DNA of 29,142 nucleotides, from NCBI GenBank assembly GCA_050014895.1, contig JBEKCL010000022.1, forward strand, positions 1-29,142, in the 5' to 3' direction. Below are positions 16,744-23,478 of the stretch, piece by piece. Source of the stretch: JAFGLP01 sp050014895 (GTDB lineage: Bacteria; Chloroflexota; Dehalococcoidia; GIF9; UBA5629). How positions within the stretch are numbered: position 1 is the first letter of the stretch; each line of letters opens with the position of its first letter. Position numbers and translations under genes: made by a program. The notes beneath the pieces were generated by a model. That model had not been told where the DNA came from, ran no database searches, and saw only the letters and a list, made by a program, of their open reading frames with translations.

Positions 16744-16821
16744 TTATTCCAGTATATATGTAATTAGAATCCTGATGCCTATGCCCATAAGGATAACAGA
16801 GGGGATATCCAACCAATTCAT
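16744..16821 (-). CDS. Possible 25-residue hydrophobic leader peptide
   Basis: A short frame MNWLDIPSVILMGIGIRILI followed by TYILE, ending in TAA directly abutting the ATG of the methyltransferase (TAAATG). It would form a single membrane helix. The abutting stop and start would suit translational coupling. No ribosome binding site is seen before its ATG, and the same hydrophobic frame continues upstream without a start, so it may be chance. Confidence 0.2.
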   Translation of the reverse strand: MNWLDIPSVILMGIGIRILITYILE

Positions 16822-16889
16822 AGTGTAAAAGTATATCAGAAGAAAATGGTATGTCGCCCAGCGGATAAGGGCGGAGATAACTATCCAAC

Positions 16890-17948
16890 CTATTTCGATG
16901 GTAAGCAGTTTACAGCAGACTGAAGATCCTGATATCCGGTCATCCTTGAAGCGTCTTTAACAAAGCCCGCAAAATCCGCATAGCTGTCCCTCAACCTCTT
17001 CATATCGTCATAAACAGGGCTAACCGAACTGGGATCCTGACCGTAAATACCATGGAATGCAAAATAAGCCTGGTTCAGCTTTCTAATTTTATACCCGTGC
17101 TGAACGAACAACAGCCTCCTTGATTCCATATATTGTTCTGCTTCGTTTACTATTTTTGCGTCAAGCATCAGGTCAACATTTTTTCGCGTTTCCTTCATCT
17201 CCCGATCGAAGTTAAAATCAAGGTCAGTTTTGACTGCCCCAATTCGTTTGTCAGCGTCCCGGTAATAGCGGGCATACACCTTATCGCCAATTTCACCTGC
17301 AATCATTCCGGCCAATGTCTCGTTCATGGAAATGATGTCAGAGGGCTGACTGAAGCCGAGGGAATCGAGGAAATACAAGAATCCAAGTGGCCTGAAGGCA
17401 AGGTACTGATGCGCCCACTCTTCCACGGCTGCCGCCACCAGCTGCTTCGTATTCAAATCAGGAGAAACAATCGCAGGATATGCAGCTCCAAACCCGCCTA
17501 TTTCAACAACCAGAGACGACAGGTTTAGTTCATCTACCTGTTTTTCAACCGCTTCGATTTGATCGTCACTGAGGTCTGGAGACAACATTATGCGGTCCAA
17601 ATACGATATTTTCTCTTTTGGGGAGATCACAAGCAGAAGAGGCGGCTTGGTGATTCTTTCACGCACAGCGGGGAAGACTGATATGTTCTCCTCGTCCAAT
17701 ATTGATTCAATATGTTCTACCAACGCACTGGTATTTACATAAGAGCTTTCTCTGACAGGTGTATAAATATTCTCGATTTCCCAATCAGTCAATTTCAGAG
17801 CGTAAGGCGCCGCCGCATTGCGGATTTCAGATTTCAACTCACTAACGCTTTTACTATTAGTTGGCTGGAGAGGAGTACCCCCGGTACATCCGGCTATCAC
17901 AATGAGCAATGAAAACAAAATTGCAACGATATTTTTAGTCACTGACAT
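16890..17948 (-). CDS. Lipoprotein of unknown function with degenerate zincin-like motif
   Basis: A 352-residue predicted lipoprotein: hydrophobic segment IVAILFSLLIVIAGC with lipobox VIAGC (Cys21). The mature protein is largely helical. VEEWAHQYL (175-183) followed 30 residues later by MNETLAGMIAGEIGD (208-222) is the spacing of gluzincin peptidases, HEXXH plus a downstream glutamate. Here the first histidine is replaced by glutamate (E176). I do not recognise a named family; it could be an inactive or altered metallopeptidase-like protein. The C-terminal part (VYDDMKRLRDSYADFAGFV) resembles the end of predicted secreted peptidase-like proteins. It is transcribed divergently from the two-CW gene. 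Confidence 0.75.
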   Translation of the reverse strand: MSVTKNIVAILFSLLIVIAGCTGGTPLQPTNSKSVSELKSEIRNAAAPYALKLTDWEIENIYTPVRESSYVNTSALVEHIESILDEENISVFPAVRERITKPPLLLVISPKEKISYLDRIMLSPDLSDDQIEAVEKQVDELNLSSLVVEIGGFGAAYPAIVSPDLNTKQLVAAAVEEWAHQYLAFRPLGFLYFLDSLGFSQPSDIISMNETLAGMIAGEIGDKVYARYYRDADKRIGAVKTDLDFNFDREMKETRKNVDLMLDAKIVNEAEQYMESRRLLFVQHGYKIRKLNQAYFAFHGIYGQDPSSVSPVYDDMKRLRDSYADFAGFVKDASRMTGYQDLQSAVNCLPSK

Positions 17949-18250
17949 AGAAAACCCTTGCCGATTCAGTCCCGACCGCTTGAAGTTACATTAGAAAATT
18001 CCCCAAGTGGTTCAAGTCGGCTTTTCATTATTTATTCTTTATTTAAATCACAGGCTCTATTGTGCACTAAAAGGACCCTCAATCAAAATTCGTTCGTTTA
18101 CAGGGTAAGCATTTCTACTTAATACCTTACTGTTATTTATGCGCTTTTGCGCATAAATAGATTAGGCCAAGTGACGGATGGCAGCTAACAATATTAATGT
18201 TTAAATTAAAGGCGAACAATAGAGATCAAAGAAACATGGAGGTCACAACA
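17949..18250. promoter_or_regulatory. Divergent intergenic region with promoters for lipoprotein and two-CW gene
   Basis: About 300 bases between two divergent starts, AT-rich, with no gene. It must hold promoters in both directions, though none is clear by consensus. A perfect 10-bp inverted repeat at 18135-18158 is the main structure seen. An ATG at 18197 in frame with the two-CW protein was not chosen as its start because no ribosome binding site precedes it. Confidence 0.5.
18135..18158. promoter_or_regulatory. Perfect inverted repeat, operator or attenuator candidate
   Basis: ATTTATGCGC and its exact complement GCGCATAAAT are separated by TTTT, and the flanking T-A pair extends the stem. 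It lies about 92 bases before the start of the two-CW gene. No T-run follows, which argues against a terminator. It could be a regulator binding site or a hairpin in the 5' leader. Confidence 0.5.
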
Positions 18251-18580
18251 ATGGCACAGATGATTGAAAAGACACATATAGGGAAAAAGGGTTCCCAATT
18301 CAATTTTTGGGCTGATAAGCAGCCCTGCTGGGAAAAATGCCATTGCCCCGAATTGATAAAAGCTGAATGCCCATCAACCAAGTATCAGTTTCTGCCTTGC
18401 TGGGAAATTGAGGGCACATATTGCAAACTCGATGATCACGGCTCTACCGGCAAAGATACCAGCATCTGCGAAGTCTGCCGCGTATATAAGAAATACGGCA
18501 ACGGCGAACCCATCCATCTGAAGCTCTATGGAAAGGGATTGAACACGCATATCGCTGAGATCGGAAAGGTAGTCCTCTAG
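18251..18580 (+). CDS. Two-CW domain cysteine-rich protein
   Basis: A 109-residue protein with eight cysteines and two PCWE motifs. The cysteines are at 26, 30, 32, 40, 50, 58, 73 and 76, in segments QPCWEKCHCPEL, FLPCWEIEGTYCK and SICEVCRVYKKYG. This matches the two-CW domain family, found alone or attached to signalling proteins; it probably binds a metal, iron-sulfur cluster or haem, but its function is not established. The ATG at 18251 was chosen because GGAGGT lies at 18238-18243, 7 bases upstream; in-frame ATGs at 18197 and 18236 lack this. A strong terminator follows, so it is a single-gene transcript at the edge of the redox block. Confidence 0.8.
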   Translation: MAQMIEKTHIGKKGSQFNFWADKQPCWEKCHCPELIKAECPSTKYQFLPCWEIEGTYCKLDDHGSTGKDTSICEVCRVYKKYGNGEPIHLKLYGKGLNTHIAEIGKVVL

Positions 18581-18602
18581 ACTGACTTTTAATTGTAAGC
18601 GT

Positions 18603-18631
18603 AAAAGGCCGACCTTACAGGTCGGCCTTTT
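18603..18631 (+). terminator. Intrinsic terminator after the two-CW gene
   Basis: A perfect 12-bp stem (AAAAGGCCGACC / GGTCGGCCTTTT) with the 5-base loop TTACA, followed by an AT-rich stretch. The A- and T-runs flank a GC-rich core, so it could also work in reverse. Confidence 0.92.
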
Positions 18632-18694
18632 ATATTTATTTTAAGCCTGCACATCAAATGTGACTTTCATTACTTCCTAAGTTCGAAAAATTGC

Positions 18695-18711
18695 TATAAT
18701 TGTCTCACAAT
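18695..18711 (+). promoter_or_regulatory. Candidate promoter -10 with overlapping palindrome
   Basis: TATAAT at 18695-18700 is a perfect -10 hexamer about 65 bases before the first gene of the redox array. The -35 region is weak. ATTGT-CTC-ACAAT (18699-18711) is a perfect inverted repeat that overlaps the end of the hexamer and the expected transcription start, the position of a repressor operator. No regulator gene is in the window, so the factor is unknown. Confidence 0.4.
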
Positions 18712-18764
18712 AAAAGAGAGTTAATTATATTATAAATAAAGGGATAAGAGTTCAGGGGTGAGGA

Positions 18765-19250
18765 ATGGCAGTATTTTTCAAAGAAGGTGAGCTCTACAAG
18801 ATAGCGTCGGAGATGGAGAGAAGCGGGCTTGCCTTTTACTCCCAGGTTGCCAGGCAGGCGAAGAACGAATCAACTAAAGCTGTATATTCTTATCTTATAA
18901 CGTCTGAAAAAAGACATCTGCGCAAGTTCAACAGTCTATCCAGCCACTCTGCAAAATCAAGTAATCCTGAAAGTTATAAAGGAGAATACCGGAATTATCT
19001 TGCAGCATTGCTGAAGGACAGGGTATTTTCATCCTCAGCCCTGGCACGAAGCAGAGCATCCAAATCAAGTGCCCGCGCAGCTTTAGAAACCGGTATTAAA
19101 GCCGAAAAAGACTCGATACTATTTTATTCGGGTCTTCTTGACCTGGTTCCAAAAGATAACAGGAAAGCTATTGAAATTATATTGGCAGAAGAAAAACGTC
19201 ACCTGAAACGTTTAATGGACTACAAATATAAATCAGGTTGTTTTAAATAG
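18765..19250 (+). CDS. Rubrerythrin-like diiron protein
   Basis: A 161-residue four-helix-bundle protein without a rubredoxin domain. Probable iron ligands are E18 in EMERSGLAFY, the ExxH pair E48/H51 in SEKRHL, E114 in KAEKDSILFY, and E143/H146 in AEEKRHL, giving two copies of a Glu ... Glu-x-x-His half-site. Such proteins typically reduce hydrogen peroxide or handle iron in anaerobes, using an external electron donor such as the rubredoxin made two genes later. GGGGTGAGGA precedes the ATG. The stop is 2 bases before the next start, so the two are coupled. It is the first gene after a terminator and a candidate promoter. Confidence 0.87.
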   Translation: MAVFFKEGELYKIASEMERSGLAFYSQVARQAKNESTKAVYSYLITSEKRHLRKFNSLSSHSAKSSNPESYKGEYRNYLAALLKDRVFSSSALARSRASKSSARAALETGIKAEKDSILFYSGLLDLVPKDNRKAIEIILAEEKRHLKRLMDYKYKSGCFK

Positions 19251-19252
19251 TT

Positions 19253-20113
19253 ATGAAGATCCCAGGTAGTAGAACCGAAGAGATGCTAAAAAAGACCTTC
19301 CTGCGAGAATTGCAGACAAGGGCTTATTATATGTATTATGCAGACAATGCAAGGGCAAAAGGGTTGAAGAGTATCGCTGATATATTCGAAGCAATAGCCG
19401 AAAACGAAGCAGAACATGCCATGCACGAATTCAACTATTTAGGCGGAGCCCCTGATAACATGGCTAATCTTGAACAGTCGATTAAACGTGAATTTGAGGA
19501 TTCGGAAATAGTATATCCGGAGGCAGCCGCAACTGCACGTAGCGAGGGATTCATTGAAATTGCCGAGTTCTTTACACGAATGGCAACAGTAGAAGAGCGG
19601 CATGGGAAGAATATGCAAGCTCTCCTGGAATCAATGAACAAATTAGCAAGTCTGCTGGGAAAGACGGTCGCGCACTCGGCTGTCCAAATGACACAAATTA
19701 TGCTGCCAAACCAGACTAATCCGGTGGGACTGGTACACGGCGGGGAGCTAATGAAGCTAATGGATAACGCTGCCGCAGCAGCAGCGCTTCGTCACAGTCA
19801 GAACTTTGTAGTTACCGCCGAGGTTGACCACATTGTTTTTAAAAGCCCGGTGCGTGTAGGCGAATTGGTCAGTGTCAATGCTAAACTGACATTTACAAGC
19901 CGCTCAAGTATGGAAGTACTGATTACTGCTGTCGCTGAAAACATGCTTACGGGTGATGAACATCCCGTTCTTGATGCGCATTACATTTTTGTGGCAGTTG
20001 ATGCCAGCGGTAAACCAGTGGAGGTCCCTCCTCTGGTTTTAAGCACGGAAGAAGAGCAAAGGCTATTCGCTGAGGGACAGACACGATATAAGACGCGTAA
20101 ACAACAAAAATAA
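19253..20113 (+). CDS. Rubrerythrin fused to hotdog-fold acyl-CoA thioesterase
   Basis: A 286-residue fusion. Residues 1-130 are a rubrerythrin ferritin-like domain: start MKIPGSRTEEMLKKTF matches the usual N-terminus, with E19 in RELQTR, E52/H55 in ENEAEHA, E90, and E114/H117 in VEERHGK. No rubredoxin domain follows. Residues about 138-262 are a hotdog thioesterase of the YciA/ACOT type: NPVGLVHGGELMKLMDNAA (156-174) holds the HGG and the catalytic-type Asp171, and TAEVDHIVFKSPVRVGELV is the matching central strand. This would join peroxide reduction to hydrolysis of an acyl-CoA. No gene boundary or internal ribosome binding site separates the domains. Its start abuts the upstream stop. The pairing is rarely seen and its purpose is unknown. 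Confidence 0.88.
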   Translation: MKIPGSRTEEMLKKTFLRELQTRAYYMYYADNARAKGLKSIADIFEAIAENEAEHAMHEFNYLGGAPDNMANLEQSIKREFEDSEIVYPEAAATARSEGFIEIAEFFTRMATVEERHGKNMQALLESMNKLASLLGKTVAHSAVQMTQIMLPNQTNPVGLVHGGELMKLMDNAAAAAALRHSQNFVVTAEVDHIVFKSPVRVGELVSVNAKLTFTSRSSMEVLITAVAENMLTGDEHPVLDAHYIFVAVDASGKPVEVPPLVLSTEEEQRLFAEGQTRYKTRKQQK

Positions 20114-20131
20114 CTATTTTAGAGGGGTTAT

Positions 20132-20662
20132 ATGAAAGATGCACAAACCGGCATTATAGAAGCATTAAAATATGCCATCCAGATGGAGTTGGACGGAAAG
20201 AAATTCTATACTCTGTCGGGGCAGGAAAGCACGAATAAAATTGGTAAAGAGCTTTTTTCCTGGCTGGCTGAGCAGGAGGATTTTCACAGGAAAAGATTCG
20301 AGGAAATCTATGTACTTATAGCCAAAAAGAAGGATTGGCCGTTAACACCTGTGAAACCGGATAAAAATCGGACATTCAGGACACTTTTCGGCGATGCCCT
20401 TCGTGATGTGGGGACATCTTTAAAGGCACAAAAAAGCGAGTTTATAGCGGCTGAAAAGGCCATTGAGATGGAAATAAAGTCACGCGATTTTTACACAGAA
20501 AGAGCCTCTAAGGCTGCATCGGATATCGAGAAGAATTTTTTCATTACCATCTCTGCAGAAGAACAGGGGCATTATCTTGCATTAATTGATTACAAAGAAT
20601 ATATGTCTGATCCTGCAGGCTGGTTCACCCGGACTGAGCACCATTCATTAGATGGGAATTAG
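20132..20662 (+). CDS. Rubrerythrin-like diiron protein
   Basis: A 176-residue ferritin-like protein. Probable ligands are E19 in QMELDGKKFY, E49/H52 in EQEDFH, E114 in EMEIKSRDFY and E144/H147 in AEEQGHY, the two half-sites of a diiron centre. It lacks the C-terminal rubredoxin domain of classical rubrerythrin, so an external electron donor is needed; Hrb, encoded 41 bases downstream, is the obvious candidate. GAGGGG lies before the ATG. It is similar in plan to the protein at 18765-19250 and the two probably share function. Confidence 0.88.
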   Translation: MKDAQTGIIEALKYAIQMELDGKKFYTLSGQESTNKIGKELFSWLAEQEDFHRKRFEEIYVLIAKKKDWPLTPVKPDKNRTFRTLFGDALRDVGTSLKAQKSEFIAAEKAIEMEIKSRDFYTERASKAASDIEKNFFITISAEEQGHYLALIDYKEYMSDPAGWFTRTEHHSLDGN

Positions 20663-20703
20663 TTCTCAACTTATCAATAATCAAATTAATTAAGGGAGAA
20701 AAT

Positions 20704-21390
20704 ATGATGGATTTGGAAACCCTGCATTATCTGACTTACGGACTGTTTGTTGTATCGTCCTCCAAAGAAAACAAAATGAACTGCCAAATAGCCAACACTG
20801 TCATACAGATTTGCTCCAATCCGCAGATTATCAGTGCTGTAATCAATAGGAATAACCTAACCCATGAATATATATCCGCGAGTAAAGTATTCACTGCATC
20901 AATCCTATCGATAGATACTCCGATAAAATTTATCGGCAGCCTGGGATTTAAAAGCGGGCGCGACACGGATAAATTTGCAGATATAAAATATAAGACGGGG
21001 ACTACTAAGGCTCCTGTTGTGCTGGATTATACTCTGGGCTACATCGAGGCCGAGGTCATCAATCAGGTTGACGTTTTTACACATACTATTTTTCTCGGCC
21101 AGATCGTTAACGCTGAGAAAGTCAGCACCGGAGAACCCCTGACATATGCATACTACCAACAGGTTAAACGCGGTACAACACCCAAAACCGCCCCCAGTTA
21201 TATTGCAGAAAAAAAAGAGGAGAAAATTAAAATGGATAAATACGAATGCGGCGTCTGCGGTTATATCTATGATCCGGAAAAAGGAGACTCCGACGGTGGA
21301 ATAAAACCCGGAACCAGGTTTGAAGACCTGCCGGACGATTGGACATGCCCTGTTTGCGGCGCAAGTAAAGATCAATTCAAGAAAAAATAG
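20704..21390 (+). CDS. hrb: High-molecular-weight rubredoxin (flavin reductase - rubredoxin)
   Basis: A 228-residue protein. Residues 1-165 are an FMN-binding split-barrel flavin reductase domain (LTYGLFVVSSSKENKMNCQI near the start, VLDYTLGYIEAEV in the core). Residues 177-228 are a complete rubredoxin with iron ligands Cys182, Cys185, Cys215 and Cys218 (YECGVCGYIYDPEKGD and DDWTCPVCGA). This is the layout of Hrb of Moorella, an NADH:flavodiiron oxidoreductase; fprA follows directly, as in Moorella. Hrb passes electrons from NADH through FMN and the iron site to FprA. AAGGGAG precedes paired ATGs at 20704 and 20707. An internal ATG with its own Shine-Dalgarno sequence lies at the rubredoxin boundary. 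Confidence 0.93.
   Translation: MMDLETLHYLTYGLFVVSSSKENKMNCQIANTVIQICSNPQIISAVINRNNLTHEYISASKVFTASILSIDTPIKFIGSLGFKSGRDTDKFADIKYKTGTTKAPVVLDYTLGYIEAEVINQVDVFTHTIFLGQIVNAEKVSTGEPLTYAYYQQVKRGTTPKTAPSYIAEKKEEKIKMDKYECGVCGYIYDPEKGDSDGGIKPGTRFEDLPDDWTCPVCGASKDQFKKK
21218..21234 (+). promoter_or_regulatory. Internal ribosome binding site and ATG for a stand-alone rubredoxin
   Basis: AGGAG at 21218-21222 is 9 bases before an in-frame ATG at 21232, which is codon 177 of Hrb and the exact start of the rubredoxin domain. Translation from here would give a 52-residue free rubredoxin ending at 21390. The A-rich stretch around it also encodes the lysine/glutamate linker, so the site could be a by-product of linker composition. 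Confidence 0.4.
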
Positions 21391-21401
21391 TGGAGGATAT
21401 C

Positions 21402-22586
21402 ATGAATCGGCTGGAAATCAAACCGGGCATACATAATATAGGCGCCGTTGACTGGGACAGACGGCTATTCGATTCCCTGATACCGCTGCCCGATGGCACA
21501 ACCTATAACTGTTATCTGGTACAAGGCAGCGAAAAAACTGCTCTACTGGATACGGTTGACCCTTCCATGGACTATGTGCTTACCGACAACCTTGACCAGC
21601 TGCGCATCAAGAAAATCGACTACATCATTTGCCACCATGCAGAACAGGACCACTCCGGCATGATACCGATGATAATGGAGCTCTATCCGGAAGCGAAAAT
21701 AGTGTGTTCTCCAAAGTGTAAGGAGATGCTTAAGGACCTCCTACGAGTTGACGAGAGCATGATTATTACTGTCAACGATAAGGAAACACTATCGCTCGGA
21801 AACAGGACTTTCGAATGCATATATTGTCCCTGGGTCCATTGGCCGGAAACGATGGTTACCTACCTGCGCGAAGACAAAGTGCTTTTTTCTTGCGACTTTT
21901 TCGGCTCCCACCTTGCTGCATCCGGGCTCTATGTTCAAGATGAATGCCAGGTCTACGAGTCTGCAAAAAGATATTTCGGTGAGATAATGATGCCTTTCAG
22001 GACTAATATCCAGAAGAACCTTGATAAGCTGAAGGATTATCAGATCTCAGTCATTGCACCCAGCCACGGCCCTCTATATAACAGGCCGGAGTTTATACTA
22101 GACGCATATAAATCATGGGTAAATGACGAACCAAAGAATATTGTCTTACTCCCTTACGCTTCTATGCACGGCAGTACAAAAGACATGGTAAATTATCTCG
22201 TGGGCGCATTGATCGAACGCGGCGTGGGTGTCAAACAATTCGATCTAACGGTGACGGAAGCAGGAAAACTGGCGATTGCTCTCGTGGACGCGGCGACGCT
22301 GGTACTTGCAACTCCAACTGTCCTGAGTGGCGCTCATCCAATTGCAGCCAATGCGGCATTTTTAGCTAATGCGCTTCGTCCCAACTTGAAATTTGCCACC
22401 ATCATAGGCTCCTATCTCTGGGGCAGTAAAGCTGTCGAACAGCTCACAGGTATGATTCCTAATCTGAAGGTCGAGTTGCTGGAACCTGTTTATATCAAAG
22501 GCAGCCCAAGAGAAGAGGACTATAAAGCCCTTGATAAGCTGGCAGATACGATAGCACAGAAGCACAGAGAACACGGTTTCAAATAA
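21402..22586 (+). CDS. fprA: A-type flavodiiron protein (O2/NO reductase) FprA
   Basis: A 394-residue flavodiiron protein. The metallo-beta-lactamase-like domain has all diiron ligands: H79, E81, D83 and H84 in HHAEQDHSG, H146 in WVHWPETM, D165 in SCDFFGSH and H222 in PSHGPLY. The C-terminal flavodoxin domain has the FMN loop SMHGSTKDMV (254-263) and the PTVLSGAHPIAA and GSYLWGSKAVEQL segments. It reduces O2 to water or NO to N2O in the cytosol, here most likely with electrons from Hrb. The ATG at 21402 was chosen over a GTG at 21390 because GGAGG lies at 21392-21396, 5 bases upstream. It lies 11 bases after the hrb stop. Confidence 0.95.
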   Translation: MNRLEIKPGIHNIGAVDWDRRLFDSLIPLPDGTTYNCYLVQGSEKTALLDTVDPSMDYVLTDNLDQLRIKKIDYIICHHAEQDHSGMIPMIMELYPEAKIVCSPKCKEMLKDLLRVDESMIITVNDKETLSLGNRTFECIYCPWVHWPETMVTYLREDKVLFSCDFFGSHLAASGLYVQDECQVYESAKRYFGEIMMPFRTNIQKNLDKLKDYQISVIAPSHGPLYNRPEFILDAYKSWVNDEPKNIVLLPYASMHGSTKDMVNYLVGALIERGVGVKQFDLTVTEAGKLAIALVDAATLVLATPTVLSGAHPIAANAAFLANALRPNLKFATIIGSYLWGSKAVEQLTGMIPNLKVELLEPVYIKGSPREEDYKALDKLADTIAQKHREHGFK

Positions 22587-22605
22587 TAGGTGAAGGAGGG
22601 CCGAT

Positions 22606-23148
22606 ATGACATACTGGATGTGTGATAAGTGCAGCTTCGTTATCGAAGCGCCCAAACCACCTGACCCATGCCCCAGTTGCCAGATGAAATGCGCATTCAA
22701 TGATGTCACCTGCTACACACCTGAGTGCGGTGGAATCGGCAGCCTTGATTCCAGGCTGGTAGCACAGCGCGTGATGAAAAAGGAGAAGCCCGGCAAGATC
22801 ATGCGTTTCAGTGATCTTGTTAAAGGCCGCAACTCAGAAGGAAAAGAAAAACATATACCTTCAATAGAGATGATGAAAGGACAGGGCAAAGGGGGCAAAG
22901 ACCTTGTTGAAGTTGTAGTGGGTAGAGAAGCGCCCCATCCAAACACTCCTGAACACTATATTGTCTGGATACAACTGTTCGGAGTGCTAAAAGATGGACA
23001 CATCCTTGATCTGGGACGGGCAGTATTTAAACCAGGCGTCGGCAAACCCGTGTATTCGGTGGAAATTGACGGATCTCAATTCAACCATCTCTTTTCATTT
23101 TCATACTGCAACCTGCACGGCGTATGGGAACAGCACATGGAAATCTGA
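22606..23148 (+). CDS. Superoxide reductase with N-terminal rubredoxin-like domain
   Basis: A 180-residue protein. Residues 1-45 form a small metal-binding domain with CDKC (6-9), CPSC (22-25) and further cysteines at 29, 36 and 41 (FNDVTCYTPECGG). Residues about 80-180 are a superoxide reductase domain: EKHIP with H83, HPNTPEHYIVWI with H111 and H117, and SYCNLHGVWE with C168 and H171 supply the Fe(His)4Cys site, and the glutamate-lysine before H83 is conserved. It reduces superoxide to hydrogen peroxide without making O2, feeding the rubrerythrins. The N-terminal iron site probably receives electrons from rubredoxin. AAGGAGG lies 7 bases before the ATG. It differs from classical desulfoferrodoxin in its N-terminal domain. 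Confidence 0.92.
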   Translation: MTYWMCDKCSFVIEAPKPPDPCPSCQMKCAFNDVTCYTPECGGIGSLDSRLVAQRVMKKEKPGKIMRFSDLVKGRNSEGKEKHIPSIEMMKGQGKGGKDLVEVVVGREAPHPNTPEHYIVWIQLFGVLKDGHILDLGRAVFKPGVGKPVYSVEIDGSQFNHLFSFSYCNLHGVWEQHMEI

Positions 23149-23252
23149 AGAGGGCAGGTGGTAAACCGTTTTGTTTGCCCGGCTTCTTATAAGAAAATAG
23201 AATTATATGGTTGGCAGATTGAATATTGCGGCAATTAAACCAGGAGGTAGAA

Positions 23253-23420
23253 ATGGCAATCGACCCGGTATGTAAGATGGAAGTAGACGAGAAAAAAGCA
23301 CCGGCGAAATCTCTTTACAAGGGAAAGATGTATTACTTCTGTGCACCCGGTTGTAAAAAGTCCTTTGACTCCGATCCCGAGAAATACCTGGCGCCAAAGA
23401 AGGAAACACCGCCTCACTAA
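23253..23420 (+). CDS. Small YHS-domain metal-binding protein
   Basis: A 55-residue protein made of one YHS domain: DPVCKMEVDEKKAPAKS, then YYFCAPGCKKSFDSDPEKYL. The cysteines in DPVCKM and CAPGC are the usual metal ligands; the domain is common in copper- and iron-handling proteins. The ATG at 23253 was chosen because AGGAGG lies at 23242-23247. It follows the superoxide reductase by 104 bases and may act in metal delivery or sensing for the neighbouring iron enzymes, which is an inference. Confidence 0.85.
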   Translation: MAIDPVCKMEVDEKKAPAKSLYKGKMYYFCAPGCKKSFDSDPEKYLAPKKETPPH

Positions 23421-23478
23421 ATAACTGGTTATCTTGTTAACATTATATTGTACTTAGACTGCAGTAACCGGAGGAAAC

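Noticed and set aside
18197..18250. Upstream in-frame ATGs for the two-CW protein
   Set aside because: The ATG at 18251 has a strong GGAGGT site, and that site itself overlaps the ATG at 18236.
23152..23190. Loose inverted repeat GGGCA ... TGCCC after the superoxide reductase gene
   Set aside because: Only five pairs with a long, poorly paired middle and no T-run; too weak to call.
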